Shown piece after piece: positions 15,180-24,325 of a stretch of 56,775 nt of DNA (positions are counted from its first letter, which is position 1; every line of letters starts with the position of its first letter). The stretch lies in the NCBI GenBank assembly GCA_017520825.1, contig JAFXEX010000030.1, positions 1 through 56,775 of the forward strand, in the 5' to 3' direction. The translations under genes were made by a program, and so were the position numbers. The notes under the pieces are model-generated. The model searched no databases. It saw only the letters and a list, made by a program, of their open reading frames with translations, and was not told where the DNA came from. The DNA comes from Clostridia bacterium. Its GTDB lineage: Bacteria > Bacillota > Clostridia > Oscillospirales > SIG627.

Positions 15180-16135
15180 TTTCACACGGCAGAAACATTC
15201 AGTTATTCTGTGCAAACGCAAGCACTGACCTGGCTAAGAGAATTGCAGCTCAGCTTGGATTACCCCTTTCACAGAACGAGGTAAAGACCTTTTCAGACGG
15301 CGAAATAAGCGTTTCCCTTTTCGACAGCGTAAGAGGACGTGACGTTTTCGTCGTTCAGTCTACAAATTATCCCGTTAACGACAATCTTATGGAGCTTCTC
15401 ATAATGATTGACGCTCTCAAGCGTGCAAGTGCAGGCAGAATTACTGCTATTATGCCCTACTTCGGATATGCCCGTCAGGACAGAAAGGCAAAGGCAAGAG
15501 ATCCCATCAGCGCAAAGCTTGTGGCTAACCTTCTTACCGTTGCAGGCGCTGACAGAATTCTTACTATGGACCTTCACGCACCTCAGATTCAGGGCTTCTT
15601 CGATATTCCCGTTGATAACCTTCAGGGACAGCCCCTTCTTGCTAACTACTTCATCAAGCAGTTCGGCGATATGTCCAAGGACACCGTGGTAGTTTCTCCC
15701 GACCTTGGTTCAGTTTCCCGTTCGAGAGCATTCGCTCAGAGATGTAACGCTCCCCTTGCAATCGTTGACAAGAGACGTGCAAGAGCAAACGTATCAGAGG
15801 TTTGCAACATCATCGGTGACGTAAGAGGCAAAAGATGTATTCTCGTTGACGATATGATTGACACTGCAGGTACTATCTGTAACGCTGCAAAGGCTCTTAT
15901 CGAGATAGGCGGTGCAACAGAGGTTCACTGCTGCGCTACCCACGCCGTTCTTTCAGGAGAGGCAATCAATCGCTTTAAGGAAAGTCCTATGAAGCAGGTA
16001 GTTCTTCTCGACACCATCGAAATCCCCGAAGAAAAGATGCTTGACAAGTTCACCGTGCTCAGCACCGACGACATCTTCGCAAAGGCAATCAAGTGCATCT
16101 ACGACGACCAGCCCATCAGCCTTATATTCAGCTAA
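15176..16135 (+). CDS. prs: Ribose-phosphate pyrophosphokinase
   Basis: A 319-residue PRPP synthase that makes phosphoribosyl pyrophosphate from ribose 5-phosphate and ATP. The metal/catalytic motif TMDLHAPQIQGFFDIPVDNL is at about residues 128-147. The PRPP-binding loop LVDDMIDTAGT is near 223-233. The ATG at 15176 gives the family's usual N terminus (G-R-N-I-Q-L-F-C-A-N) and follows CGGAGAG. An in-frame ATG 24 codons upstream lies in non-conserved DNA. cinA starts one nucleotide after the stop. Confidence 0.95.
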   Translation: MISHGRNIQLFCANASTDLAKRIAAQLGLPLSQNEVKTFSDGEISVSLFDSVRGRDVFVVQSTNYPVNDNLMELLIMIDALKRASAGRITAIMPYFGYARQDRKAKARDPISAKLVANLLTVAGADRILTMDLHAPQIQGFFDIPVDNLQGQPLLANYFIKQFGDMSKDTVVVSPDLGSVSRSRAFAQRCNAPLAIVDKRRARANVSEVCNIIGDVRGKRCILVDDMIDTAGTICNAAKALIEIGGATEVHCCATHAVLSGEAINRFKESPMKQVVLLDTIEIPEEKMLDKFTVLSTDDIFAKAIKCIYDDQPISLIFS

Positions 16136-16136
16136 T

Positions 16137-17387
16137 ATGAACGTAAATGCAGAAATTATCTGCGTCGGAACGGAGCTTCTGCTGGGAGATATAATTGACA
16201 CCAATTCGGCACACCTGTCACAGGGACTTGCAGAGCTTGGGATAAACCTATTCCATCGTGAGACGGTCGGAGATAATCACGACCGTCTCGTTCACGTATT
16301 GAAGTCTGCTATCGGTGAAAACGACATCGTTATAACCTCGGGTGGTCTTGGCGCTACCTGTGACGACATTACCAAGGAAGCCGTTGCAGAGGCAATGGGG
16401 CTTGAGCTTGTTTTACACGAGCCCTCTCTGAGACGAATTGAGGAGCATTATCGCCGTCGTGGCGCCGTAATGACCGAGAATAATATAAAGCAGGCGTACC
16501 TTCCTCAAGGGGCTATAGTTTTCGATAACGAATACGGAACTGCCCCCATTATCGCCGTTCAGAAGGACGGAAAGACGGTTATACTGCTTCCCGGCGTTCC
16601 AAGGGAGCTTATTCCCATGTTCGACGAAAAAATCAAGCCCTGGCTTAAGGAGCAGTTCTCCGACTCCACTATCGTGTCCAGAAATCTCCGTCTTTACGGA
16701 ATAGGCGAGGCTGCTGCAGAGGACGTTCTGCGTGATTTGATGGACTCCTATACCAATCCCACCATTGCCCCCTACGCAAAAACCGGCGAGGTGCTTTTAC
16801 GCCTTACTGCAAGAGGTAAAAACGAAAACGAGTGTAACGCTCTCATAGATTCCCTGCAGGAAAAGGTTTTTGAGCGTGTAGGCGAGTTCGTTTACGGCAT
16901 TGACGTAGACAGCCTTGAGGCAGAGCTGAACAGAGTGCTTCGTGAGAAAAAGCTCACGGTAGCCTTTGCCGAAAGCTGTACGGGTGGAATGTGCGCCAAG
17001 CGTGTTATCGACGTTCCCGGCGCCTCCAACGTTATCGGTATGAGCGTTGTCACCTATTCCAAGGAAGCAAAAATCAAGCTTCTGGGTATTAATCCCGAAA
17101 CTGTAGAAAAGCACGGTACTATAAGTGCCGAATGCGCCGTGGAGATGGCAGAGGGCTTGCGTTCTCTGTCGGGCGCAGATATATCGGTATCGGTAACAGG
17201 CGTGGCAGGTCCCGACACCGACGAGGGCAAGGCAGTGGGAACGGTTTTCGTTGGCGTTGCATCCCCCAGAGGTGTGAGAGTAAGTGAGTTTAATCTTGCA
17301 CGAGGCAAGCGTGAAAGAGAGTACATCAGGACTCTTGCGGCAAACGCCGTCATAAACGAGGCGCGAGTTGAAGCAGAGCGTTTGTAA
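16137..17387 (+). CDS. cinA: CinA-family protein
   Basis: 416 residues. The N-terminal molybdopterin-binding-like (COG1058) domain covers residues 1-170 with VITSGGLGATCDD near 63-75. The C-terminal CinA/PncC domain, from about 255, contains AFAESCTGGMCAKRV and VTGVAGPD and is known in relatives as nicotinamide-nucleotide amidase. The ATG is one base after the prs stop with no separate ribosome site, so translation is probably coupled. That links PRPP production and NAD salvage in one transcript, which is an inference. Confidence 0.92.
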   Translation: MNVNAEIICVGTELLLGDIIDTNSAHLSQGLAELGINLFHRETVGDNHDRLVHVLKSAIGENDIVITSGGLGATCDDITKEAVAEAMGLELVLHEPSLRRIEEHYRRRGAVMTENNIKQAYLPQGAIVFDNEYGTAPIIAVQKDGKTVILLPGVPRELIPMFDEKIKPWLKEQFSDSTIVSRNLRLYGIGEAAAEDVLRDLMDSYTNPTIAPYAKTGEVLLRLTARGKNENECNALIDSLQEKVFERVGEFVYGIDVDSLEAELNRVLREKKLTVAFAESCTGGMCAKRVIDVPGASNVIGMSVVTYSKEAKIKLLGINPETVEKHGTISAECAVEMAEGLRSLSGADISVSVTGVAGPDTDEGKAVGTVFVGVASPRGVRVSEFNLARGKREREYIRTLAANAVINEARVEAERL

Positions 17388-17405
17388 TTTAAGCATTATA
17401 TTTTT

Positions 17406-17444
17406 CTTTCCCGAATATTATTTATTATAAAATATTCGGGAGAG
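17406..17444 (+). promoter_or_regulatory. Hairpin covering the ribosome site of the next gene
   Basis: A 14 bp stem with one G-U pair (17406-17419 with 17431-17444, loop 11 nt) contains the only purine-rich ribosome-binding candidate (CGGGAGAG). It reaches the G of the GTG start at 17444. No T-run follows, so it is not an ordinary terminator of cinA. Confidence 0.55.
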
Positions 17445-18043
17445 TGAAAACTATTAAAAGATACGAAAAATTCAAATCTTACAAGACGGTATTCGCCGTA
17501 TTTCTCATAACCGTTGTGTTATCCTCGGTGGTGGGATATCTGCTTTACCAAAGCAACACTGACTTTGCAGGGGTGACCGACGGAGTGGAGGCTCTCCTTT
17601 CACGCAGTGAGTCCCCCGTTTTGTCAACTATTTTCTTTGAGCTTATTTTTATACTTGGCGTATTTCTGGCAGGGCCTACGATTTATGCGCCTGTAGGCTC
17701 ATTTTCAGCCGTTTTTCTTTACGGCGCTCTGTTTGGAGCAAGGCTTGCCTCAATGGCAGATGCCCAAACGTATATTATTTTAACAGAGGTATTTTTCTTC
17801 ACCGTTACTGCGTATCTGCTGGTTGTTTATTCCTCATTTGTAACCCTTACGGGACTGAGAATTTTTACAGACGTAAAAACGGACGATAAACGGGAGCTGT
17901 TTGACGGAGTTTTATTCCGTGCCCAGCGCTTCAGAGGAATTTTTAATTTTCGCTATATTGCAAGCTACGTTGCCTTCTTTTTACTTTTCCTCGCTTTGCT
18001 TGGCGTATCGGTTGTGATCAAGGTATTTCTGCTCTCTCTGTGA
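17444..18043 (+). CDS. Multi-pass membrane protein, possibly SpoIIM-like
   Basis: A 199-residue integral membrane protein with about five hydrophobic segments (residues ~13-34, 60-80, 85-105, 108-130, 170-197). It has the overall look of the SpoIIM/DUF95 family but I cannot confirm that. The start is uncertain. GTG 17444 is the only standard codon near the front of the frame, and the ribosome site lies unusually close to it and inside a hairpin. The stop is followed 14 nt later by the YesL-like gene, so the pair is probably one unit. Confidence 0.6.
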   Translation: MKTIKRYEKFKSYKTVFAVFLITVVLSSVVGYLLYQSNTDFAGVTDGVEALLSRSESPVLSTIFFELIFILGVFLAGPTIYAPVGSFSAVFLYGALFGARLASMADAQTYIILTEVFFFTVTAYLLVVYSSFVTLTGLRIFTDVKTDDKRELFDGVLFRAQRFRGIFNFRYIASYVAFFLLFLALLGVSVVIKVFLLSL

Positions 18044-18057
18044 AAGAGGATTTTAAA

Positions 18058-19026
18058 ATGAAAAAAGGATTTAAATTATTTGACTATTCAAAGCCCGGCA
18101 AGGGCGTAAAAAAGGGTGAGACCGACTATTCCTTCGGTGGCTTCTTCAAGCTTCTCAAGAGAAAGTTTTTTGACCTTTCAAAGGCAAACTTCTTGTGGAT
18201 AGTGGTAAACTTCCCTCTCTTTTTCGGCTTCGTTGCCCTTTCGGGAAACTTTGATATTCCCTTCTCTACACCTGCCGACCCCCTTTATCCCATCGTTGAC
18301 GGCGTTGGCAAGTTTGTTGACACGCCTGCCTTTACGGCGCTGTGGGGAGTGCTTGGTAAAAACGTGGAGATGACCTATGCAGGTCCCATAGCAAGAGTTC
18401 TTTACGGACTGACGGCGCTTGCCGTTCTCACCTTTGGACCTGCCAACGCAGGTATGGCGTACGTTATAAGAAACCACGCAAGAGCAGAGTACGTGGATAT
18501 GCCAGCCGATTTCTTCTCGGCTATTAAAAAGAATTTCTGGCAGGCTCTCGGGCTTGGTATTTTCGATATAGTATTTTCTGCAATAGTGGTTTACGACGTT
18601 ATATTCTTCAGAATTCAGGCAGAAGCAGGCTTCTTTTACAGTATGATATACTTTTTCAGTATATTCCTGGCGCTTGTATGGGTGGTTATGCGATTCTATA
18701 TGTATCAGCTTCTGGTCACCTTTAAGCTCTCCAATTTCAAAATCTTCAAAAACTCCTTTATTTTCGCAATAATCGGAATGAAGCACAATATCGTGGGACT
18801 TATAGGCGTTGCCCTTACAATTCTCATAAACGTGCTTATATATATGTATTTTCTGCCCTTGGGAGGACTTCTTCCCTTCTTCATTACGGTTGCGCTGGTT
18901 ACCTTTATTTCAACCTACGCATCCTATCCCAATATAAAGAAAATAATGATAGACCCTTACTACAAGTCAAGCGACTACGTGAAGAAGGAGCCCGACGAGC
19001 CCTCGGTATTTACAGACGTTGGGTAA
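18058..19026 (+). CDS. YesL-like (DUF624) membrane protein
   Basis: 322 residues with roughly six membrane helices. The family hallmarks are present: FGPANAGMAYVIRNHARAEY in a cytoplasmic loop, KNFWQALGLGIFD leading into a helix, and WVVMRFYMYQLLVTF. DUF624 proteins occur often near carbohydrate transporters or as stand-alone membrane proteins of unknown role. I chose the ATG at 18058 because AAAGAGGA precedes it at 8 nt. An in-frame GTG at 18040 overlaps the upstream stop. The C-terminal tail is cytosolic and charged. Confidence 0.75.
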   Translation: MKKGFKLFDYSKPGKGVKKGETDYSFGGFFKLLKRKFFDLSKANFLWIVVNFPLFFGFVALSGNFDIPFSTPADPLYPIVDGVGKFVDTPAFTALWGVLGKNVEMTYAGPIARVLYGLTALAVLTFGPANAGMAYVIRNHARAEYVDMPADFFSAIKKNFWQALGLGIFDIVFSAIVVYDVIFFRIQAEAGFFYSMIYFFSIFLALVWVVMRFYMYQLLVTFKLSNFKIFKNSFIFAIIGMKHNIVGLIGVALTILINVLIYMYFLPLGGLLPFFITVALVTFISTYASYPNIKKIMIDPYYKSSDYVKKEPDEPSVFTDVG

Positions 19027-19027
19027 T

Positions 19028-19155
19028 GCAGAATGCAGAGCATTCTGCAGTGATGTGTCAGCTACGCTGACGTGACGTTACTTCGTAATGATGCTCGCTT
19101 TGCGACTGATGTGTTTGCTTCGCAAACGATAAGGTTAATTTCGCTTTGCGAAATT
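19028..19155. repeat. Hairpin array B4 (spacer TGATGT-like)
   Basis: Six perfect hairpins lie at 19028-19048, 19057-19071, 19078-19088, 19096-19104, 19113-19127 and 19137-19155. Stems are GCAGAATGC, GTCAGC, TTAC, CGC, GTTTGC and AATTTCGC with their complements. Loops are 3 nt (TTC or TTT in most). Spacers are variants of TGATGT. The array is directly upstream of era. Confidence 0.8.
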
Positions 19156-19179
19156 TTCAATCAAAGAAAAGGAAACAAT

Positions 19180-20082
19180 ATGGATAAATTTACACCAAGA
19201 ACGGCTTTTATAGCTATTATCGGTTGTCCCAACGTGGGCAAGTCCACCCTTCTCAACCGATTTTTAGGTGAGAAGATTGCAGCCGTATCAAAGAAGCCAC
19301 AGACCACGAGAACGAGAATTACGGGAATACTTACCCGTGAGAACACACAGTACGTTTTCCTTGACACTCCCGGTATGCACAAGCCCAAGACACGACTTGG
19401 CGACAGTATGGTCAAGGCTATATCCACAGCAGTGGGTGACGTTGACGCAGTGCTTTTCGTTACCGAGGCAAAGGGCGAAATAAATTCTGTGGAAGAGCAG
19501 ATGCTGGAAAAGCTTAAAAAGCAGGGCTATCCCATCATTCTTCTCATAAACAAGTCGGATATTGCCAAGAAGGGTGATATTCTCAACACTATCGACGTTT
19601 TCTCGAAGAAATACGAGTTTGCCTCTATAATTCCCATCAGTGCTGAAACGGGTGACAACGTTGACGAAATCTTCAACGAGCTTGAGCCCTTTATTGCAGA
19701 GGGTGATTGGATGTTCCCCTCGGATATGATAACCGACCAGCCCGAGCGTGTAATTGCAGCAGAGGTTATCCGTGAAAAGATGCTCCGTCTCCTTGACGAC
19801 GAGGTACCTCACGGCACGGCAGTGGTAATTGAGGACTTCAAGGACATCAGAGGGCATCTCATTGACATAAGAGCAGAAATATTCTGCGAAAAGGACGGTC
19901 ACAAGGGTATTATCATCGGCAAAAACGGTGCTATGATGAAAAAGATAGGCACCTACGCCAGAGAGGACCTTGAAGCCTTTTTCGGCACCAAGGTCAACCT
20001 TAACCTTTGGGTAAAGGTGAAGGAGAATTGGCGTGACAGTATAGCAAGCATCACCAATTTCGGACTTAACTCCGAAGAATAA
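19180..20082 (+). CDS. era: GTPase Era
   Basis: A 300-residue ribosome-assembly GTPase binding the 3' end of 16S rRNA. The G motifs are visible: GCPNVGKST (~12-20), DTPG (~59-62) and NKSD (~124-127). The C-terminal KH domain contains GIIIGKNGAMMKKIG near 245-259. I chose the ATG at 19180 (AAAGGAAACAAT before it). The longer open frame runs back through the hairpin array and is not coding. recO follows in the usual order. Confidence 0.95.
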   Translation: MDKFTPRTAFIAIIGCPNVGKSTLLNRFLGEKIAAVSKKPQTTRTRITGILTRENTQYVFLDTPGMHKPKTRLGDSMVKAISTAVGDVDAVLFVTEAKGEINSVEEQMLEKLKKQGYPIILLINKSDIAKKGDILNTIDVFSKKYEFASIIPISAETGDNVDEIFNELEPFIAEGDWMFPSDMITDQPERVIAAEVIREKMLRLLDDEVPHGTAVVIEDFKDIRGHLIDIRAEIFCEKDGHKGIIIGKNGAMMKKIGTYAREDLEAFFGTKVNLNLWVKVKENWRDSIASITNFGLNSEE

Positions 20083-20095
20083 TTAAAAGGAAATT

Positions 20096-20136
20096 CGGAG
20101 AAGTCGTAGTCAACCAGCTATGCCTTCTCCGCTTTT
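20096..20136 (+). terminator. Probable era terminator
   Basis: The stem CGGAGAAG/CTTCTCCG has a 20 nt loop and is followed by CTTTT. It ends only 6 nt before the recO ATG, so it could also modulate recO translation. No ribosome site is visible for recO. Confidence 0.5.
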
Positions 20137-20141
20137 GTACT

Positions 20142-20894
20142 ATGTTTAAAACCATAAAAGGACTGGTTCTGAAAAGGCGTCGCTTCGGTGAAGCGCATGC
20201 GTATATTACCGTTATAACCGAATCGGGACTGATGACCTTTACTGCCTACGGCGTTATGTCACCCAAAAGCAAGAGCTTTGCCTCGTGTCAGCCCTACACT
20301 CTCGCCGAGTTCGTTCTGACTGCCAAAGGGGACTCTCTTACGCTCTCTCAAGCGTCTACTATTTCTCATCTGATAAAGCAGGGTATTGATTTTGAGCGTC
20401 TCTCCCTTGCAAACTATATTTCCTCTATGGCAAGTGAGACCACCTTTGCCGAGGAGGATGCCCCTGCCATCTACTCTCTCACCTGCACGGCGCTTTCCCT
20501 TACCGACAGGTCAGACGCACCAAGTGAGATAATCAAGGCGGTTTTCGAGCTACGGCTCACCTCTGCCCTTGGCTTTTATCCCGATTTTTCAAGCTGTATT
20601 TACTGTGGGCGCACCCCCGACGGTGGTGTGTTTATACACAGTGAGGGTGGTGTGGTATGTAAAGCCTGCCTGCTACCCGAGGGTGTGCAGGGGGTCAGCG
20701 TTTCAAGGGCTCTTTTAACGGCCTTGGAGCATATGCTCTCGCTACCCGATGCCAAGGCGTTTGGTATTCGCTTTTCGGACCCCGTGGCGCTTAACGCCTT
20801 TTGCACTCTTGCCGAACGCTTTTCGGCAGAGCATCTTGACTGCGCCACCTCGGCGCTCACCTACTACAAGCAGAATCTAAAGAATTTTAATTGA
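20142..20894 (+). CDS. recO: DNA repair protein RecO
   Basis: A 250-residue RecO. The OB-fold N terminus has GLVLKRRRFGEAHAYITVITESGLMTF, and a helical middle follows. A four-cysteine zinc site (C-x2-C near residues 149-152, C-x2-C near 171-174) is typical of many Firmicutes RecO proteins. RecO helps load RecA at gaps with RecR. The ATG at 20142 matches the family N terminus although no Shine-Dalgarno is present. The gene lies 59 nt after era. Confidence 0.9.
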   Translation: MFKTIKGLVLKRRRFGEAHAYITVITESGLMTFTAYGVMSPKSKSFASCQPYTLAEFVLTAKGDSLTLSQASTISHLIKQGIDFERLSLANYISSMASETTFAEEDAPAIYSLTCTALSLTDRSDAPSEIIKAVFELRLTSALGFYPDFSSCIYCGRTPDGGVFIHSEGGVVCKACLLPEGVQGVSVSRALLTALEHMLSLPDAKAFGIRFSDPVALNAFCTLAERFSAEHLDCATSALTYYKQNLKNFN

Positions 20895-20911
20895 TTGATT
20901 AATTGATTAGT

Positions 20912-21062
20912 AACAGGACTCTGTCCTGTACCTGCAAGGAACTTTTTGAAAAAAGTTCCCTTGACCCTCAAAAACTTTTAAAGAAATCACTTTAAAAATT
21001 TTTGGGATTCTTAAACCCTTTTTATAAAAAGGGTTTGAGTGGGTACAGGGTGAAACCCTGTT
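20912..21062 (+). repeat. Family D element, full copy
   Basis: 151 bp bounded by imperfect inverted ends (AACAGGACTCTGTCCTGTACC at the left; AACAGGGTTTCACCCTGTACC on the other strand at the right). Internal hairpins are CAGGACT..GTCCTG, GGAACTTTTT..AAAAAGTTCC and AAACCCTTTTTATAAAAAGGGTTT. A partial copy follows mutS2 at 23489. Confidence 0.8.
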
Positions 21063-21085
21063 ATAAATAAACAAAAGAGGATATA

Positions 21086-23478
21086 ATGACGGTAACACAG
21101 AAACAGGAATTGGCGTTTTCCCACGCATCAAAGGTACTTGAATACAATAAAATATTAGAGCTTTGGGGAGGCAAGGCAAGTCTTGAGGGCGCCCGTGAGC
21201 GAATTCTGGGCACCCTTCCCGAGACGGATTTACGCCGTATAAAGCGTCTCCTTTCGGAGACGGAGGAAGCTAAAAAGCTGATAAATATCAAGGGTCTGCC
21301 CTCCTTCTTCGGTGCGAAGAGCATTACCGACACCTGCGAAAGAGCAGAAAAGGGAGCAATGCTCACCATTCCCGAGCTGATTAACGTGGGACAGCTTCTG
21401 TCGGCAGTAAAGGCGCTCCGTGCCTACGGCTCAATCCTTGAGGGTGGAAGCGTTTTGTCCGAGCGCTTTTCAATGCTCCAGAACGACAGAGAACTTGACG
21501 AGGCAATAAAGAACACCTTTATTTCGGACGACGCCATTGCCGACAACGCCTCGGATAAGCTGGCAGAAATACGCCGTAAGATAAGAGTTGCGGGAAGCCG
21601 TGTGCGTGACGCTCTGCAAAAGTACGTAACCTCACCCTCGTATACCAAATACCTGCAGGAAAACATCGTCACAATGCGTAACTCCCGTTACGTTCTTGCA
21701 GTGAAGGCAGAATGTAAAAACAATATACCGGGTCTCGTTCACGATACCTCGGCATCGGGGTCAACCGTGTTCGTAGAGCCTACCTCGGTGGTAGAGCTTA
21801 ACAACGAAATAAGAGTGCTTGAAAGTGACGAAAAGCGTGAAATCGAGCGTATATTATACACCCTTTCGGCGCTCGTTTCGGCAAAGCGTGAGCTTTTACT
21901 GCTGGATTACGATATTTTAGTCGCCCTTTGCGTTATTTTTTCACGCGCCGACCTTGCAATATCAATGGACGCTATATGCCCCAAAATCACCGAAAACGGC
22001 GCAGTAAGGCTGGTAAAGGCGAGACATCCTCTCATAGACAAGGGCAAGGTGGTGCCTATCGACGTAAGCGTTGGCGACACCTTCGACACTCTGGTTATCA
22101 CCGGTCCCAACACAGGTGGTAAAACCGTTTCACTTAAAACGGTTGGACTTTTTGCAATGATGGCGCAAAGTGGCTTGGAGCTTCCCTGCGACGATACGTC
22201 GGAGCTTCGCGTCTTTGAAAACGTGCTTGCCGACATTGGAGACGAGCAGAGCATTGAGCAGTCAAGTCCACCTTCTCCTCACATATGGTAAACACAGTTA
22301 GTATGATGAAGCAGTTGACTCCAAGGAGCCTGGTGCTTTTCGACGAGCTTGGCGCAGGCACAGACCCCGTTGAGGGCGCTGCGCTTGCTATGGCAATTCT
22401 TGAGCACGTGCGTGAAAGTGGGGCTCTGGCAGTTGCCACCACCCACTATGCAGAGCTGAAGGCGTACGCTCTTGAAACGCCCCGTGTTCGCAACGGCGCC
22501 TGCGAATTTGACGTGGAGACTCTCCGTCCCACCTACCGACTTATTATCGGTGCGCCCGGTAGGTCAAACGCATTTCTCATTTCAGAAAAGCTGGGACTTG
22601 ACAGCGCTATTATTCAGCGTGCCAAGGAGAGCGTAAACAGTGAGAACAAGCAATTTGAAACGGTAGTTGAAAAGCTTGAGGAGGCTCGCATTGAAGCCGA
22701 GAAGTCACGGAATGAAGCCGACAGACTTCGCCGTGAGCTTAAGGAGAAGCTGGAAACGGCAACGGCAGAGCGAGAAAAGCTACTTGAGTCTGCCCGAAAC
22801 GAGCTTGAAAGGGCAAGGAATGAGGCTACGAGAGTTTTGCAGAGCGCAAAGGTTTCAAGCGATTACGTTTTTCAGGAGCTTGACCGTCTGAAGAAGGAAA
22901 AGGACAAGGCGTCCTTCCGTGAGGAATATGAAAAATCCCGTGCCGAGCTTCGACAGAGGCTGAAGCAGGGCGAAAAGGATGCCGACGTTAAGATAGAAAT
23001 TGAAGAAGAGGAAGCCGAGCTTCCCCGTGACCTGGTCGTTGGCGATATCGTTCTTATTACCAATATCGGTAAAGAGGGCGTTGTTGAGAGAGTGCAGGGT
23101 GACACCATAACCGTAAAGACCGACAAGCTCTCTATGAAGGTTAAAAAGACTACCCTGAGGCTTCTCACCGAGCTGAAAAAGCTTGACGGCAAGAAGAAGG
23201 CTCAAAGGAGCGCAACCTACTCTCCACGACCCGACGTTAAGGCTGAAATTGACCTGCGTGGTATGACGGGTGACGACGCCTGGTTTATGGTGGACAAGTA
23301 TCTTGACGATGCCAAGCGTGGCGCACTTTCCTCGGTTACACTTATTCACGGCAAGGGTACGGGCGCTCTGCGTGCAGCGTTATGGCGCTATCTGAAGTCC
23401 GACAAGCGTGTGGCAAACTACCACGTAGGCGCTTACGGCGAGGGCGACTTCGGCGTAACGGTAGTGGAGTTGAAGTGA
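21086..23478 (+). pseudogene. mutS2: mutS2 interrupted by a one-base frameshift
   Basis: Two overlapping frames (21086-22291 and 22285-23478) together encode a complete MutS2 of about 795 residues. The first frame carries the core and lever domains and Walker A GPNTGGKT. The second carries Walker B LVLFDELGAGTDP, the coiled coil and a C-terminal Smr domain (DLRG, HGKGTGALR). Around 22262-22269 the expected ..EQS-x-STFSSHM.. is read as ..EQS then SPPSPHIW and stop. One base is missing between TCA (22262-22264) and TCC (22267-22269). Nothing else is decayed, so a sequencing error or very recent mutation is likely. MutS2 acts in anti-recombination and collided-ribosome rescue in relatives. The start has AAGAGG before it. 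Confidence 0.85.
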
Positions 23479-23488
23479 TTTATTTATA

Positions 23489-23556
23489 GCAGGACTCTGT
23501 CCTGCACCTGCAAGAGAACTTTTTGAAAAAAGTTCCCTTGACCCTCAAAAACTTTT
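23489..23556 (+). repeat. Family D element, partial copy
   Basis: Nearly identical to 20914-20984 (GCAGGACTCTGTCCTGCACC, then the GGAACTTTTT hairpin and CCTTGACCCTCAAAAACTTTT), but lacking the second half. Together the two copies bracket mutS2 in direct orientation. Confidence 0.8.
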
Positions 23557-23626
23557 GTCGAGGGGATTAAATATAATGGAACAAAATTCAGAAAATTACG
23601 TCTAAATATACAAAGGGGGTAACACA

Positions 23627-24325
23627 ATGAAAGGCAAGGAAAGATGCAGAATACTCAAGGAAATCCGTCAGAGAATAGCTGACGAAAACAATATTGAATT
23701 TATTACGTCCGAATGTCAGCACAAGGGGGAATGCCGAGGCACTTGTCCCAAGTGTGAGGCCGAGGTGAGCTATCTGGAGCGTGAGCTTATGAGACGGCAA
23801 AGACTTGGCAAGAGCGTTGCCATTGCCGGAATTGCAGCGAGTCTTGTGTTGACGGGTGTGGGCTGTTCGCCCGACCCTATCGTCGACGAGCTTGAGGGTG
23901 ATATGCGTGTGGAGGAAAGCACCCCCGGACTGCTGGAAGAAGGACCTTCAACCGACAACGGTGAGGAGGAGCTTATGGGTGAGCCTGTGGAAATTCAGGG
24001 AGACATTCCCTTCATCAACGAGGACGGAGAGGAAGACCTTAATCCCGACCTTCCCGAAATAGAAATGGGTGAGCTTCCCGAATATTTCTTCCCCGATGAC
24101 GTGACCGAATACGACGATTATTCTCAAAGCTTTATAGAGTCTTCTCTGTCGGGTATGACAGTTGACGAGGTAAAGGCGGTATGGGGTGACGGCGATATGA
24201 ATCAGACGGTTGAGGGCAACGGAATCGTTGCATACTTCACCGATGCTCACGACATCGTTATACACTACAACGTGGAAACCCGCGAGATACTCAACGTTAC
24301 CACCATAGAGAACGATGAGAAGTAA
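23627..24325 (+). CDS. Membrane protein with N-terminal Cys motif and BamE-like C-terminal domain
   Basis: A 232-residue protein with an unusual architecture. Residues 1-60 are cytosolic and helical with the motif C30-x5-C36-x3-C40-x2-C43 (CQHKGECRGTCPKC), suited to a metal or Fe-S centre. Residues 62-80 are one hydrophobic segment ending in GC80. A very acidic linker (81-165) follows. The last ~60 residues (SGMTVDEVKAVWGDGDM..) look like a small BamE/SmpA-type domain. I recall similar N-terminal modules in gut anaerobes but no assigned function. AAAGGGGG precedes the ATG. The gene overlaps the radical SAM gene by 11 nt, implying a joint role. Confidence 0.7.
   Translation: MKGKERCRILKEIRQRIADENNIEFITSECQHKGECRGTCPKCEAEVSYLERELMRRQRLGKSVAIAGIAASLVLTGVGCSPDPIVDELEGDMRVEESTPGLLEEGPSTDNGEEELMGEPVEIQGDIPFINEDGEEDLNPDLPEIEMGELPEYFFPDDVTEYDDYSQSFIESSLSGMTVDEVKAVWGDGDMNQTVEGNGIVAYFTDAHDIVIHYNVETREILNVTTIENDEK

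Noticed and set aside
22262..22291. Programmed frameshifting in mutS2
   Set aside because: No slippery heptamer or downstream pseudoknot is apparent, and MutS2 is not known to be recoded.
23576..23605. Nine-codon ORF (MEQNSENYV) with GAGGGGA upstream, before the Cys-motif gene
   Set aside because: Too short to judge; no overlap with the next gene and no hairpin alternatives that would indicate attenuation.
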